Shown here in pieces: positions 12,069-24,065 of a DNA stretch of 64,000 bases. A program made the translations under genes and the position numbers. Where the stretch lies: the NCBI GenBank assembly GCA_014925825.1, contig JACGCK010000008.1, forward strand, positions 806,001 to 870,000. The letters are read 5' to 3'. This stretch comes from Pholiota molesta (taxonomy: Eukaryota > Basidiomycota > Agaricomycetes > Agaricales > Strophariaceae). The notes under the pieces are model-generated. The model saw only the letters and a program-made list of their open reading frames with translations. It was not told where the DNA came from and made no database searches. Positions within the stretch are counted from its first letter, which is position 1; each line of letters starts with the position of its first letter.

Positions 12069-13218
12069 TCATCGAGACGTTGGCAGTTGAGGTCTATATC
12101 CCCTCGTATTTAATACCCCTCACTTAAAAGACGTCGTGGACGTTTTATCGCTATAACATTATCATATTTGGAGTTCGATGGTTTAATACTTAGACGATAT
12201 TCCGTACATTCCGCCTGGTTTCTCTGAGAGCCTGGTTATAGTTCTCCAACCAAACGATGAGGTATGCTGTTCGGATAAAGATCTTCATTTAAGGTGTACT
12301 GTCGATTTCCATTGTCAAAAACTGGTCTACGTCTCGACTCTCGAAGAGGGAGTCGCAACTAGAGCATCATGACTTCCGATGTCAGATGGTTTCTTTGAAA
12401 TTGAAGGATCTGATCATGAACACCTGAGATTCAGCTCCGTTCAAAGGACTACACATGTTTGCCAGGGGCGCAGTTTCCATAGTCCTATAGATAGGTGCAG
12501 CACCGCGTGGGCGAGTATATATGTCTCATTTTCAAGCTGCGCAGTGGGATGAGGGAGGGAAGCAGCACGAATTATGACCTTACGCATTTGCTCGAACTTT
12601 GCTTCCGTAGAACATGGGATGCCACAACTATGAAATGAGGTCAAAGACAAAAGAAAAAGAAAAAGAAAAAAGAATCAGGGGACCTAGGTAAACCAGGTAT
12701 CCCGATATTTTTATCCACTCATAAGCAGAGTTTTTACAAAAACGCAAATTAATTCAGCAGGAGCCCGCTCCCATAATAAAAACTAGATTAAAGTATCTAC
12801 CTATGTATAAAATTGTCAGCCATTGGTCCACTGGACCATGACTTCGAGATCAACTCGCGTTGTAGTATGTAATAATATCCATTCCAAAACCAAGACGCGG
12901 GGCGCCCATCGTCAATATTCAGCGAAAAGCACTGAATGTTGACGGGACAGAACGACAACATGGGCCAATGCCACAGAAGCCAAGCCCGTGGCGGTTGCTC
13001 AGAATCCTGCAGACGCGAGATCCGATAGAAATTGCCCGTTGGTCTTTTGTTTCCTTGATCCAGAAGATGTCAGGGAGGCAACATCCAGGTTATGATAGCC
13101 GGCTGTGAAGTAGTCGAATTGTTGCTGAAGCGCTGAACATGGAGTCCTAAAAAACCACATCTAATGTTCAGTGGACAGTCAAACATGTGAAACCCAAACC
13201 ATGCTTACCGATCGCAGT
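12069..13218. other. Intergenic region between CYP51 and a convergent gene
   Basis: It contains an A-rich tract near 12640-12670 and AT-rich sequence around 12700-12800. No coding model is supported. Confidence 0.45.
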
Positions 13219-13776
13219 TTAATAATCCAGATCCAGCGCACTCCTCCTCTCTTCTACCGCATCAACTATCCGTTTCCGGCCCAATGTACAGATAGTGAGG
13301 ATAGTGCTCAACACGAGGAGTTCGACACCGAGAATGGAAGATTGGCCAATCTGAATTTTGATATTCCATTTGTGCGATCCCACGCGTTCCGCGGGCAGAG
13401 TGCTTTTCATTGCGCCGCGTGTGGTAATATCAACCATAATGCTGAAGGCGATAGCATTGAGGATGACGAGGAAGATCAGCGACGCGATATTGGTGCGGCT
13501 GTACGCAGCAGGGGGGTCGACCTCCGGATCGTCGAGGAAGAACGACGACTCTTCATCATCGATGATAATTTTCGTCGAAGGCAGGCGCTTTCGGGACACC
13601 CATGACACAATGCAGAGGGTGAGGTGATGGACGGCGATGAACACTGAGACCGCAGCGTTCAACCAGATTGAAAGGAGTCCAAAATTGACGATTGAGAGCG
13701 CGAAAATCGGTAGGCAGACAAGGCCAGAGACGACGGTCATATAGAGAACGGGAAGGGGAATGACGGGCGGCAACAT
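13219..13776 (-). CDS. Four-helix membrane protein, hypothetical
   Basis: A single uninterrupted exon of 185 residues starts at ATG 13774-13776. Four hydrophobic segments are visible: about residues 10-32 (LYMTVVSGLVCLPIFALSI), 33-60, about 92-115 (IASLIFLVILNAIAFSIMV) and about 150-168 (ELLVLSTILTICTLG). An acidic loop (DDEESSFFLDDPEVD) sits between the second and third. The layout resembles small MARVEL-like or tetraspan proteins, but no family signature is certain. The lack of introns is unusual next to its neighbours. Confidence 0.7.
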   Translation of the reverse strand: MLPPVIPLPVLYMTVVSGLVCLPIFALSIVNFGLLSIWLNAAVSVFIAVHHLTLCIVSWVSRKRLPSTKIIIDDEESSFFLDDPEVDPPAAYSRTNIASLIFLVILNAIAFSIMVDITTRGAMKSTLPAERVGSHKWNIKIQIGQSSILGVELLVLSTILTICTLGRKRIVDAVEERRSALDLDY

Positions 13777-14195
13777 GTTCGGTTAGATAGTCGATGGATG
13801 GATAGATAGATAGAAGAACAAAAAAGAACGAAGGTGTTCTGCCTGAAGGAGGCCTAGAACGAAAATAGTAAGAGAACGAAAAACAAGGGCTAAGAAAGGC
13901 GAGAAGTTGAACCATCAAAGCGCCTTTATATAGGCGCCCCACGCCAACTTTGATGTGCCTGACCGCATCGGAATCAATTCACCCTTGCGTGATCGATAGT
14001 CGAAGATTGGAAACAAATGATGGTCGCAAAGCTTTGACTTGTCAAATTTCAATGCAGTGACCAATCCTGAGCTTGCATTGAATGTGCGCACCAGATCGTC
14101 AACAAACTTTCAGCCATAGAAGGATAGAATATAATGGCTCTAAGAGCCTCCAACATTAGATTAATCAGAGTAACACCTGTGAGATCTCAAATTTT
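13777..14195. other. Short intergenic region
   Basis: It holds the 5' flank of the tetraspan gene, including a GATAGATAGATAG-type microsatellite at about 13800-13813, and the 3' flank of PWP1. No gene is seen. Confidence 0.5.
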
Positions 14196-16182
14196 CTAGT
14201 CTTCATCGCCACCATCCTCGCTCTCCTCATCCTCGCTCGCTACGCCAATAACGCCTCCTTGACTCGCCTCCTTCTCCTTGATTGTCTTTCCAGCCTCGCG
14301 CAACTTGGCACCGAATGCCTTGCGAGCGCCGAAATTGGAGGAAACATCCCAGATTTGGAGTTTGGCCTTGGAGCCAGCAGCTGCCAATGTCAATGGATCG
14401 TCTGGGGACCATACAGTCGAGAACACCTTGCCCTACAGAGCACATGAGGTCAAGATGTATATCATTTTGGATGACGTGATGATAACTTACCACTCCCAAA
14501 TCTCGCGATGTGACAAGGCTCACGCTTCGCTTACCATTTTCCTCGTCATTGACGTTCCACACTTTGACGAGCTTATCAGTTCCACCTGTAGCGATGCAGC
14601 CCCGCAGATGAGGATTGACGTCGATGGAGGAAGCTGGCCCATCATGGGCTGCCAGTGTGAATCGAGCAGGTGAAGGCTGCTCGAGATTGGAGGGAAGAGT
14701 TCTGATATCGAAGTTCAAGACCAGTCCATTTTCTAGGGAAACCTAAAACGATAACAAAAGTCAAAATTTGGCCGTGATCTGAATGAACAATGAAAAAGAA
14801 CTAACATAAAATCCGTAGTTGTCCCAAGGATCCCAGCGGAGAGCCTCCACATCGCTTCCTACCACTGCACCCACGCCAGTAGTAGGCGCCCGTGAATCGA
14901 AGGTCCGCACAGTACGATCGTAACTTCCTGTGAGCAGCACAGTGGGTTCCTTTTCGTTCCATTGGACAGCCTGGACTTTATCCTTGTGCACATCAAAGCT
15001 TCGAATGGCACCTCCAGCGTCCCCGCCTTCGCCGTTCATCGTAGGGTCTCGACTCAGATCCCAAAGTTTTACCGTCCGATCCGCACTGGCGCTCGCTAGA
15101 AGGTTACGCTGAGTCTTATTCCAGCTCAAACCAAGGACGGCGTCGACATGGTATGCAGTCTGAGTAGCACGATGCTTGGGCTTTTTCTTTTTCTTCTTTC
15201 CCGTTCCACTGGGTACTGGGACGTGCGCTTTCGTCTCGTCCGGTCGGCCCAAAATAGAGGAAGGATACATAGCTTCGAGGACGTCTAGTGACCAAATCTC
15301 GATTTCGGGATCTAGCGTACCGACCGCGATGTAATTTCCGAAGCCTGAGCTCTGGTTTGGACCATGTACTGAATTTTCAGAGGAAGAGGTTGGAGGGAAG
15401 TCAAGCCATTCGAGGCAAAGTGGGAAGTTGGGTAGCATGAGATCATGATGTGCATAGAGATTTTCTTGTGATTCGTCGTAGACGTAGATCTCAAGCTGGG
15501 AGATTTCGTCCTCGGTTTTGGCGACTACGATGAGATTATCGGTAGGTAGAACCTCCAATTCCTCACGCTCGTCGTCGTCTTCCTTAAAATAAACTTGGTG
15601 AGCCAAGTTTAAAACCAATGATAATAAAACCATACGTCTTTCATAGTGATGTAAGGATCCTCTTCATTGTCTTTGTAATATGTTAGGCCCTTGATATTGC
15701 TGAATGGGCCAACAGCTGAATAGATATAAGTCTCGGTAGAAAACCGATTAGCGACAACATGAACGCTCACGTTCTGCTGTTACATCGTCATCATAATCGT
15801 CTAGATTGTATTCTGATAGATCATCTTTTGGTTTCGGAGCTTCAGAATCGACATCCATTGCTTCATCGACTTCACTAAAGCAAGAGCAAAATAATGAGAA
15901 ACATTAAGCCAGGGTGTGAAGTATGGAACCTTACTCAACCCAGTCGGCCTCATCGTCATCATCTCCATCCGCGTTCTCGTCTCCCTCATCGCCTTCCGCA
16001 CCCTTCCCCATAGACTGAGCAGCTAAATGAGCGCGTTCGAGTTCGACCCGTGCATCTTCCAGTTCGATACGAGCGAGGGCGCTGACACGCTGTAGTTCTT
16101 TGTCGTCGAGGACATATTTTTGGGGGTGCTGAGCTGACACCCCCCGGCGCACCCAGGCAGCCGCCGATATGAGGTTGCTCAT
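14196..16182 (-). CDS. PWP1: PWP1-type WD40 ribosome-biogenesis protein
   Basis: Minus-strand exons are 15935-16182, 15771-15874, 15636-15715, 14806-15582, 14491-14742 and 14196-14432, giving 565 residues with all phases matching. The N-terminus (ISAAAWVRRG then KYVLDDKELQRV) matches the conserved start of PWP1 proteins, followed by an acidic stretch and VGPFSNIKGLTYYKDNEEDP. WD repeats are clear: DAVLGLSWNKTQRNLLASAS, DRTVKLWDLS, YDRTVRTFDS, DKLVKVWNV, and a last repeat ending LQIWDVSSN. A lysine-rich block (KKKKKKPKHR) lies between repeats and the C-terminus is acidic. Yeast Pwp1 acts in pre-60S assembly and 25S/5.8S rRNA maturation in the nucleolus. Length and architecture agree with that assignment. 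Confidence 0.93.
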
Positions 16183-16602
16183 CGTCGAGCTTTTGAATTT
16201 AGATGCAAGCTCTTGATTTGATCGCTTCAAAAAAATCGGCGCCAAGCCAATGTCCTTTCTACATAACAAAGTCAAACACCGGTCACTCGATTGTTGGCCG
16301 TCGCGTCGCGCTCTGCCCAATGCGCATAGCACGCGCCTTGAACTTTGGTGCGCTCCGACGCTTTTATCAACGCCATCTTCTCGGTATATATTACACAAAT
16401 AAAGCTGTTGGGCCCTCAAATTCTCAATATACTCGCCATTTTTCAAGTCATAAATGCAATAGATAGAATTAAATATTATTCTGGTCTCTCTCTCGGCGAA
16501 TGAGTGGAAGCAAAATTATCAGATTATAATAAAGGACTGGCAATGGCGACGGATAAATAGTATATTGAGTACTATCTGTGCTAGGCGAAATAGAGGTCCA
16601 AC

Positions 16603-16875
16603 TTAGAAGTGGACACCGTCAAAATTAATATCCAAGTAGCCCTACATCTGTATCAGCAAAATGTTTAAATTGTAACATATATTGCACTCACAGGTCCGGT
16701 ACGCGGTACAGCCTCGTCGCGTATAAAGACATCGTTGGATCCCCAGCTAGGCATCCTAAAATTGAATGCAATTCAGCTCTAGATATATGAGATCGTGCTA
16801 GAATGTCACTTACGCCGTCACCGCCGTAGCAGTAGTAGCAATGAAGAGGAAAAACTGGGTAATGGAAAACTTCAT
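16603..16875 (-). CDS. Small secreted peptide precursor
   Basis: Three short exons, 16814-16875, 16692-16755 and 16603-16641, join in phase to a 54-residue protein. Both introns are GT-AG (GTAAGT...TTTTAG and GTGAGT...ATGTAG). Residues 1-21 form a classic signal peptide (MKFSITQFFLFIATTATAVTA). The predicted mature part is about 33 residues, without cysteines, and ends in GYLDINFDGVHF. It has no CaaX box, so it is not a lipidated mating pheromone. The family is not recognised; it could be a small secreted protein, an effector-like peptide or a processed signalling peptide. The consistency of three phases and the signal peptide argue against chance, but no homologue is known to me. Confidence 0.65.
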
Positions 16876-17769
16876 CTTGAAAGAACTTGACTTTGGGCAG
16901 TAAAGATAATGCTTGAGTAACAGTTGACGAATAGAAGTCGAGAGAGGTGAGTAATATTGAACGGGGAAGAATGGCGTCCCATTATATACCTTTCCAACAA
17001 ACGGACTGCGGTAAGTGCCTTGAATATAGTAAGAAACGCTTAAATACGGGCTCGGGCAGCGATTCATCATCCGGGGCCGAGGTAAATAAATGTGCATCCG
17101 TCCGAAATCCTGATCACTTGGACTCAGTCGTGTAGTAGAAAAGATAGCGACAGACAACTCTTAAGCCTCTAACAGTCATCTTGCACAAGTACATTGCTTT
17201 TCAACTTGTGCGTCTTGGACCTAGTAACACTACTATCTGTAGCTTTCGGCGCTTATTCTCGGAACTTCGCTTAAATAGGCATTTCGATCGCCATTCTTGG
17301 GCCCGAGTTGATTGACATGATCGCCATCGGCTCACCAAAACGCGAGCAATCAAACGAGACAACCATCATTCCAGGCATTCCAATGGATTAATTGGGCGAG
17401 TTCAAATAGACTCGGGATAAGAAAAGGGACTTCAATGGAACCTTTTGAATGATATTTACCTCAGATCTCGTAAAGTTATCAACACCAGAGCAAGATAAGT
17501 ACTCGCAAATGTGCACAGTGTTATGAGTTCAAGAACAGTCTGGGTCAATGGGCCAACAGCGATCCAACACATTCGCCACTGACTGCTCCGCCAAATCTCA
17601 AATGTCGAAGATGGCACTACAATTCCGATGGTTCCTGAGCAAATTCGCTGCGCAAAAATAAATTCTCGACAGCATTATTTCTCGTTGGCCTCAGGTTTGA
17701 CGAAGCGGTCGCTGAGTGCCGTGCTCATCCATAATGTCAGATGGAAAGACGAGACCCGGTAGCGTAATA
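16876..17769. other. Intergenic region
   Basis: No gene supported. The left part is the likely promoter of the small secreted peptide gene. Confidence 0.4.
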
Positions 17770-18065
17770 TCAAACGGGTAGCTGGGTGGTTCAAGAAGTT
17801 ATTGAGTCAATTATCATGAGCACAAATATAATTTTCCTCGACTTACATTCTCCTGTATTTTTCAACGCTTTCTCATTGCTCTGATTGTCAATGACATGAA
17901 ACGTACGTATGGTTCCGGATCATCAAGCTTCGGGAACAGTGTTTGGATCGACGCTAAAATGACTGCGAAGACTACGAAGATTGATACCTCCAGGCGAGCC
18001 TTCAGCGCTTCAGCTTCAGGCGCCTTGATTTGCTCAATCATTCGGCATAGCACTAGGTTGATCGC
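17770..18065 (-). CDS. Possible small membrane-anchored protein, incomplete model
   Basis: A minus-strand stretch encodes MIEQIKAPEAEALKARLEVS followed by a hydrophobic segment IFVVFAVILASIQTLF and KLDDPEPY, then a GTACGT donor. A further small exon and a last exon with stop at 17770-17772 can be joined in frame, but another frame is open across the same 3' region. Start codon and upstream exons are unresolved. The protein is not recognised. The amphipathic helix plus single membrane segment look coding rather than random. Confidence 0.3.
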
Positions 18066-18298
18066 TGTCAGTCACTCTCATCGAGAAGTTGCCAATTAGA
18101 TATCCTCTCTTCATCCAGCAAATAACTCTAGTTACGACACATTGACAACTAGCAGAATCGATAAATGTTGCTATTTTCAAAGCTTTGAAGATTCCATATA
18201 TACTAACCGTTATCTTTGGCATTGACGATCCTTACGCGTACAAATTGAAATACTAGGATTGAACCATTGTATGATGCACGGTCCGCGTATATGGTCGA

Positions 18299-20944
18299 TT
18301 AATTGGCAACTCGCTCAATGATGAGAGGGAGTTGAGGGCCCTTGTTGTCGCTCCCGACCACAACCGGCGTGGTAACTGCCGCCATTTGCCAGGATATCTT
18401 CTGCTTAGAAGGGGAGAATCGAAATGATTCGATGAGCAACATGAGAACCACCTCTGAAAATTTATCCATATATGTTATCATCAGTTGCTTTCGGAAAACG
18501 ACGAGAACAATGACGCACTTATTTCAAGCTGTGCGAACTTGAACCCCCTAAAATATAAATATTTTGCTGCGTCAAACCGAGATGCTATCGCGTGAATATA
18601 CGAAGAAGACTTACATGCATGATCTGCTACCGCCAACGAAGGTCAAGCTGTAAGTGTGAAGTGGAGTGTCAGCAAATATAGCTTGTTGAGACAATGGTTG
18701 CCTTACAGATGAGAGTAAACTCCTGGAAGATGTGCGGCCACAACGGGATCAGGCAAGGTATTCATCCATCTGTCAGGTTTCCACTCATCAGCGTCCGGGC
18801 CCCAAATTTCGGGATTGCGATTGGAGGCCATGATGCCAACCATCACGTCTGTGTTTTTAGGAACAGCGATTTCGTGCATATCTTTTCCGTCTACACCTTT
18901 CACGGGGGTCGACAGTGGGAGAATGGTATCCTCTATGGTTCTGTATCAAGAAAATAACAAGTTCATTACTTATTGCGGAACGAGCGATAGAATACGCACG
19001 TTCTGCCAATCATCACCAGGGGCGGGTGACTAATAGTTTCGAACTTTAGTCCGTGTAGAAAATTTTGAATGTGCGAAACGAGTCACTTACAGCCGGAGAG
19101 TCTCGCGGCAAATAGCATCGAGATAAGGCAAATGCACTAATTGATCATACGACAACTCGTCACTCAAATTTTCTCGAGCCTCTGCAATCTCCTTGCGCAG
19201 CTTGTCTTGTACGTCTTGATTCATGGCAAGGAGATAGAGTATACGAGCCAATGCGCTAGAGGTCGTATCCATTGCTGCGAAAGTTAATAGCCTTCAAATC
19301 TATCTCAGTACCGCTTCATTCCCAGAACAAATTGAGAGGCTCACGCTATTTGGCCTAAAAGTTCTTCTCGAGTCAGGCCCTCTTCCTCTGACGCGGTCAT
19401 ATTTGCTCTCACTAAGCAATATCAGGGAGTGTTCTGGCATAAAAGAAGTAGTCACACTCACATAAGATGCTCATGATATCCTTTCCTCGCCCAACCTGCC
19501 TCGCGAGAGCTTCGTCACCGTCCTCCAATGCTTTCTTCTTCGACTCGTAGATTTCCATCGAAGTTTTGTATATAACGTCCACGATGTCTCTAAGGGTATG
19601 GAGATCCTTCCAAGGAGTAATGTCGACCATGAAACGTCTGAAGCTGGCGGTACCTATCTTCGAGAGTGGCAGTAGTAGGAAAGCCACAGCCATATTTAAT
19701 TTGAACAGAGCCGGTCTGTTAGTGGCAGATTAGCTCTAAGCAGTGGAGGTTATATACTCCGAAGTCCTACACTAGCTGTTTTACTGCTTTCGAGTATGGA
19801 TGCTGTTTTCCGTCTTCCGTAAGAGGGTCAAAAGAATAACCTAATCCGCTTTGCCCTATAAGCTCAAGAGCAGTGCGTGTCATCCAGCTCATAACTTCAA
19901 CCTTAAAAATGGGATAGATGTGAGAAGGGCAATGATAGCAAAGAATTATACATCACGTACCTCTTGGGGGCCATCCTTGACTTTCTGTGCAATCGTATCA
20001 TGCAACTAATGTTTTCAGGAGCGAGTTCAGAATTAGCGAGACCCGAATTGTAGACAATCGCATACCTTGTACGATACATCATAAAAAATGGATACTCGAT
20101 GGGAATAGAAATCAGATATGGATACGAGACGTTTGTGTTACAGGAAGACTCACACATTTCACGCATGTGTACGATCGAGAATGCTGGGTTTAATATTTTC
20201 CTCTGCTTGCGATGCTGATCGCCTGTCGATATTACAGTCAAGAGTTGAGAACCTAATGATAAGTTAAGTGTTTGTTCTCACCAAGCGTTGAATTAACGCC
20301 TTCGCCGAACATCAATAAATTTGCTCTGTAAAATTTGGTGAATTAGAGTCATATAGACTTCGTAGTACTTTGTTACATACGCGATAGTACTAGGACTTTC
20401 TTCATATATGTGCTGTTCCTGGGATACAAATTCATTAGTCAGTGTGAATATGCGATCGTAAGTGATTGTAAACATACTTTTATAAGTATATAGTGCAATG
20501 CCTTTGGGTCAAATACGTATAGAAGATTTTCCTAAGGCAGAAGTTAATAATCAATGTATTAATGTATTGAAGGCGACACAATGAACACATACTCCAAGGA
20601 GTGCTTTGATCTTAATAACTCCGCCATCTATTTAAGCGCGAGCATAGTCTCAATACTAAGAGCGCTACGAAATAGAGGGATTACTCACATTTTTCAGCTA
20701 TTTCTTTATGGTAAGCCCATCCATCAAGGTTAAAGAAATCGGTGAAAGACCCTGAACAGTCAAAGGACATTGGTGAAATAGAAATAGAAGAGCGCCTATC
20801 AGATATCTTACCTGTCCATATCGACTTAGCAGGCGGTCCGGATATATTATTGAGGGTGCTATTCGAGAGCCGCTTCTTCAGGAAACGCCAGAGTGTCCAA
20901 GATACAGCGTATGTGGCAAGAGCTTGAAGAGCGACGACGAGCAT
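18299..20944 (-). CDS. Cytochrome P450 monooxygenase, 18 exons
   Basis: Minus-strand exons: 20812-20944, 20689-20751, 20593-20627, 20478-20531, 20381-20418, 20282-20325, 20154-20222, 20066-20094, 19961-20005, 19771-19901, 19462-19715, 19345-19411, 19091-19291, 19000-19029, 18707-18940, 18615-18647, 18519-18547 and 18299-18453. They give 547 residues with every phase matching. A hydrophobic anchor is followed by ISGPPAKSIWTG. RKQRKILNPAFSIVHM marks the C-helix region. The I-helix is AAMDTTSS (about 326-333), ExxR is RETLR, the PERF-like motif is WKPDRWM, and the heme loop FVGGSRSCM has Cys486, with GFKFAQLE in the next exon. The class is a microsomal fungal P450, probably in secondary or xenobiotic metabolism; substrate unknown. 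Exons as short as 29-35 bp are striking. No biosynthetic cluster partner is evident nearby. Confidence 0.92.
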
Positions 20945-22340
20945 TACAGGGAACCACTTGCAAGCTTGTCGAGACCGCCTGTTCGCATATATACGCCATG
21001 GGTATGAGAAATTCGCGCAATTATGATGCCCCCGGCCTCAGCAACGCTCCTCTTATGCAGCCGATATAATCGCAGGATACCCCGGAGGTTGCCCAAATTT
21101 GGTCTGGTTTGCGTCTTTTGGACCTTTTGGGTGGATTTCCTAAACGTGAAGATCACGATACAGGGTAAATCAAACAAAATTTTGTAGTCATAGAATCTTC
21201 TTTTTGTCCGGCCAAGGCCGGTGGCACCATAAACTTGCGTTCGTCCTGACGATAATATTGTGGAATCTTTGAGTAGTGCAATGATAAGACGAGGCATTGC
21301 ACACGATAGTACCATTCAATGTTGGATAACCTCACTTGTGAAGAATTCCGGACCGAGAAATAGCTGCCAAGCACGCTGAAGATTGTCAGATTTTACGTAT
21401 CAGCACATGGACTCTTGAAACTCACATATACGTAGAACAAATGCATAAAGATCATCAAAGTCGGGAGGCTCGCATGGCGACATTGCCAACAAATGCATGG
21501 ATATAAGTCTGTATCGATGAGTTTCAGATACGAATTCGAGATATATCATTTTCAGACTAGAGACCAAGGTTCCAATGAGATTTAATCGAAAGAAGGGGAC
21601 TAGAGCTGGACTAGAGCAGGAAAGACATGATATTCCATGATCGTGAAGACGAGAAAGCCCGGTACTGAACGCATTTGACCCAGGTCCGAAGGAGGTTTCA
21701 ATGTTCAGCCATAGCTTCTGCTATGCGGTCATCAGGATGGGTTATAACGTAGAGGCACTGGATTTTATGGATGCGTGCGTTACAAGCATTATTGTAAGGC
21801 GCTAGATACAAATCTGCGGGCATACCTTGCCAATAAACGCCAAGTCTTTCGATCTCAATTCAGAATTAGGATAGAGACCGTCTGTGTTTTCGATTCCATG
21901 AGCTATATCTTCTTCCTAGGTGTTCTTCCTAGACGACACTTTGAAAGGGTTCGCGAAAGTTTATCTTATCGTCTTGATAGGAGCGGGTGTTCAACTGACT
22001 GAACCCAAATCTTGATGAGGGAGGGTATCCGTGAAAGACAATGAATAGCATGTGTTACTAAAGAAGTTGGTTGTGCACTGCCAGCACTGGTGGATCGTAG
22101 CACTGGTGGATCGTGGTGAAATGGCTGAACTCCCTATGTTGTTAATTTCGGTCTCCGTTTGAAAATCGAATCCCGAACTAAAATCAAACTTCACGATATG
22201 ATTACCATAGTTATGTGCATTCCGTCTACAACGCGTTTACTTGCCTCTCTGCGGTTTTGGGGCCTGGGTACCACCACCAACACCATGCGCCCATGCTTTG
22301 CGACGAATTGCCGTTCACCGGTCACCGTTGACGCATCCTA
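20945..22340. other. Gene-poor region upstream of the P450
   Basis: The right-to-left promoter of the P450 gene lies at its start. Minus-strand fragments near 21360-21500 (MHLLAMSPCEPPDFDDLYAF and, after an intron, RAWQLFLGPEFF in another phase) look coding but do not join into a gene; they may be a decayed gene. Nothing else is supported. Confidence 0.35.
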
Positions 22341-22510
22341 GAGCCATTGCGACAGTGTGACCGCCGCGCAGGCGACCGCGAAGGGGACAGGGTAAATGTG
22401 CGTGCCCGTGCGTGCCTGTGCGTGGCGTGCGCGGTCGGCTTGGCAATGTGCGGGGTTGAGATCAGGCCTTTGTGCGGGTCAGTTTTTGATGCGCGAGTGA
22501 CACATCTGTC
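22341..22510. repeat. GC-rich GTGCGTG-type repeat cluster
   Basis: Sequence around 22390-22490 is rich in GTGCGTGCC/GTGCGCGGTCGG units. It shares the string GCGGTCGGCTTGGC with the second cluster at about 23095, which suggests that both derive from one repeat family. It occurs in an otherwise AT-rich, gene-poor area. Confidence 0.5.
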
Positions 22511-23039
22511 ACAACACCTCAAGATAATTTTTGGATAATTCCAGAGTTATAGCTCTCTAGTCCATTTAAGTATGGTTATCTATGGTCCTAGTACTACATT
22601 GAATTTATATACGTCAAAGTTCCTGGTAACCCAGCAGTTTCTATTGAGTTATAAAGAAATAAAGTCACTGGCAGGCATGTGACATTTATGTCACGTCTAC
22701 TGGCATGAAACGGCACATTGGTACTTCCTGGCCAATTCTGCTTGTATGTCTCTCTGCAACCACCAGAATTCCTCAGATATGTTTGAAACAGTTCACCGAT
22801 ACTATCTACATATAGATAATTTGAAACCCGGGGGTTTATTACAAGGACAAACATAGGAAATAATCAATGCAGACTCGCCGACGGCTGTCGGACTTGCCGA
22901 ACACAGTGAATGTTTGGTGAACGTCTTGATAAGGCTGAAAATGAGCGCGCGAAATCTGCAGAGCAGCTTTCTTAACAGTAGAAACTAGATAGCTACATCT
23001 TAGAACATATGTAAGGCATGAAGAAAATGTTTATTGATG

Positions 23040-23245
23040 TGTGACATATATATGTTGTGACGTACCACGCACATACCACGCACAGTCTTTTGTGCGGTCG
23101 GCTTGGCGCCCGCGCGACCACGCACACTACCCGCACACTCCCGCGCACTCCCGCACGGCCCGCACATACCACGCGCATTCTCGCACACACCACGCACATT
23201 CTCGTCCACACCACGCACATTCTCGCATACGTTACAGCACACGAA
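23040..23245. repeat. ACCACGCACATTCTCGCAC degenerate tandem repeats
   Basis: Short units built from ACCACGCACA and CATTCTCGCA are repeated head to tail, for example three successive CCACGCACATTCTCG-like units at about 23180-23230. The composition (CGCAC) is strongly skewed compared with the flanks. Open frames here are by-products of the repeat. Confidence 0.65.
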
Positions 23246-23939
23246 TTTTCGTACTATACATCTATGAGTAGATATCAATAGATTACGGCAAAGTGGCAGG
23301 GAATTTTGAATGATGAGTGGAGTAAAAGATGATCCTACCAATGTTCGAAGCCAAGAAACCTCTAAAATGCAACCATAATTATGCCCTTTACCGTGTCCCG
23401 TCGTGAGGAAAAAGGAGTAAAGATTATTTCGATCTTATAAGCCCCGAAAAAAGCAGGTATATGTTCATATTCATAATCTATGACTATGCCATATGTACAA
23501 GTGTAACTTGAATACTGGCTATGCAATTCCGACCCATAAATGTGCTGTGCTCCATTGGCGCCCATAAAACATTCTTTGAACAACTCCAATAGATCAAATA
23601 TATATGCAAAAATTGTTAGTAGTTCCATTGTAAGTCCCTGAACCGACTTGAATGCCAAACTCACATAGACAACAAGAAGCTAGACACTTTTGTTCAGTGC
23701 GCGAAAACTGCAGGGGCGAAAATTTATTTATTCAACATTCATTAATTGACTCTTAGATACACTATCTACTGCAGAAAATTGTCAAATCCATTACCAATCT
23801 ACAGACTTGAACAGGATCGGACGAAGACGCCTTTGTGTATGTCAACTTCTCGCGCCGCTGTAGTCTAATGCACTCTTGCTACAACTTCCTAAGCTGTTCA
23901 CAATGCGAGAAAATCCACGTATATAACTACCATGGCGAC

Positions 23940-24065
23940 TAGAATGTTTATTGACCTACCCCGCACGCATCACGCACATTCCCGCACATCACTCGCATTC
24001 GACCGCACAAAAGACTGTGCGTGGCGGGTCATGCACGCATGCCACGCACACTTTCCCGCACATTT
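23940..24065. repeat. Third CGCAC-rich repeat cluster
   Basis: CCGCACGCATCACGCACATTCCCGCACATC and related units recur (pattern: CGCAC separated by AT-containing spacers). It is of the same type as the clusters at 22.4 and 23.1 kb and also includes the string CGCACAAAAGACTGTGCG, an imperfect inverted repeat. Confidence 0.55.

Noticed and set aside
13171..13605. Plus-strand frame of 144 codons
   Set aside because: It is antisense to the tetraspan gene, whose frame has hydrophobic segments and a clear start; the plus frame is its shadow.
23041..23281. Overlapping Thr/His-rich open frames
   Set aside because: They are translations of the CGCAC repeat in both frames, not genes.
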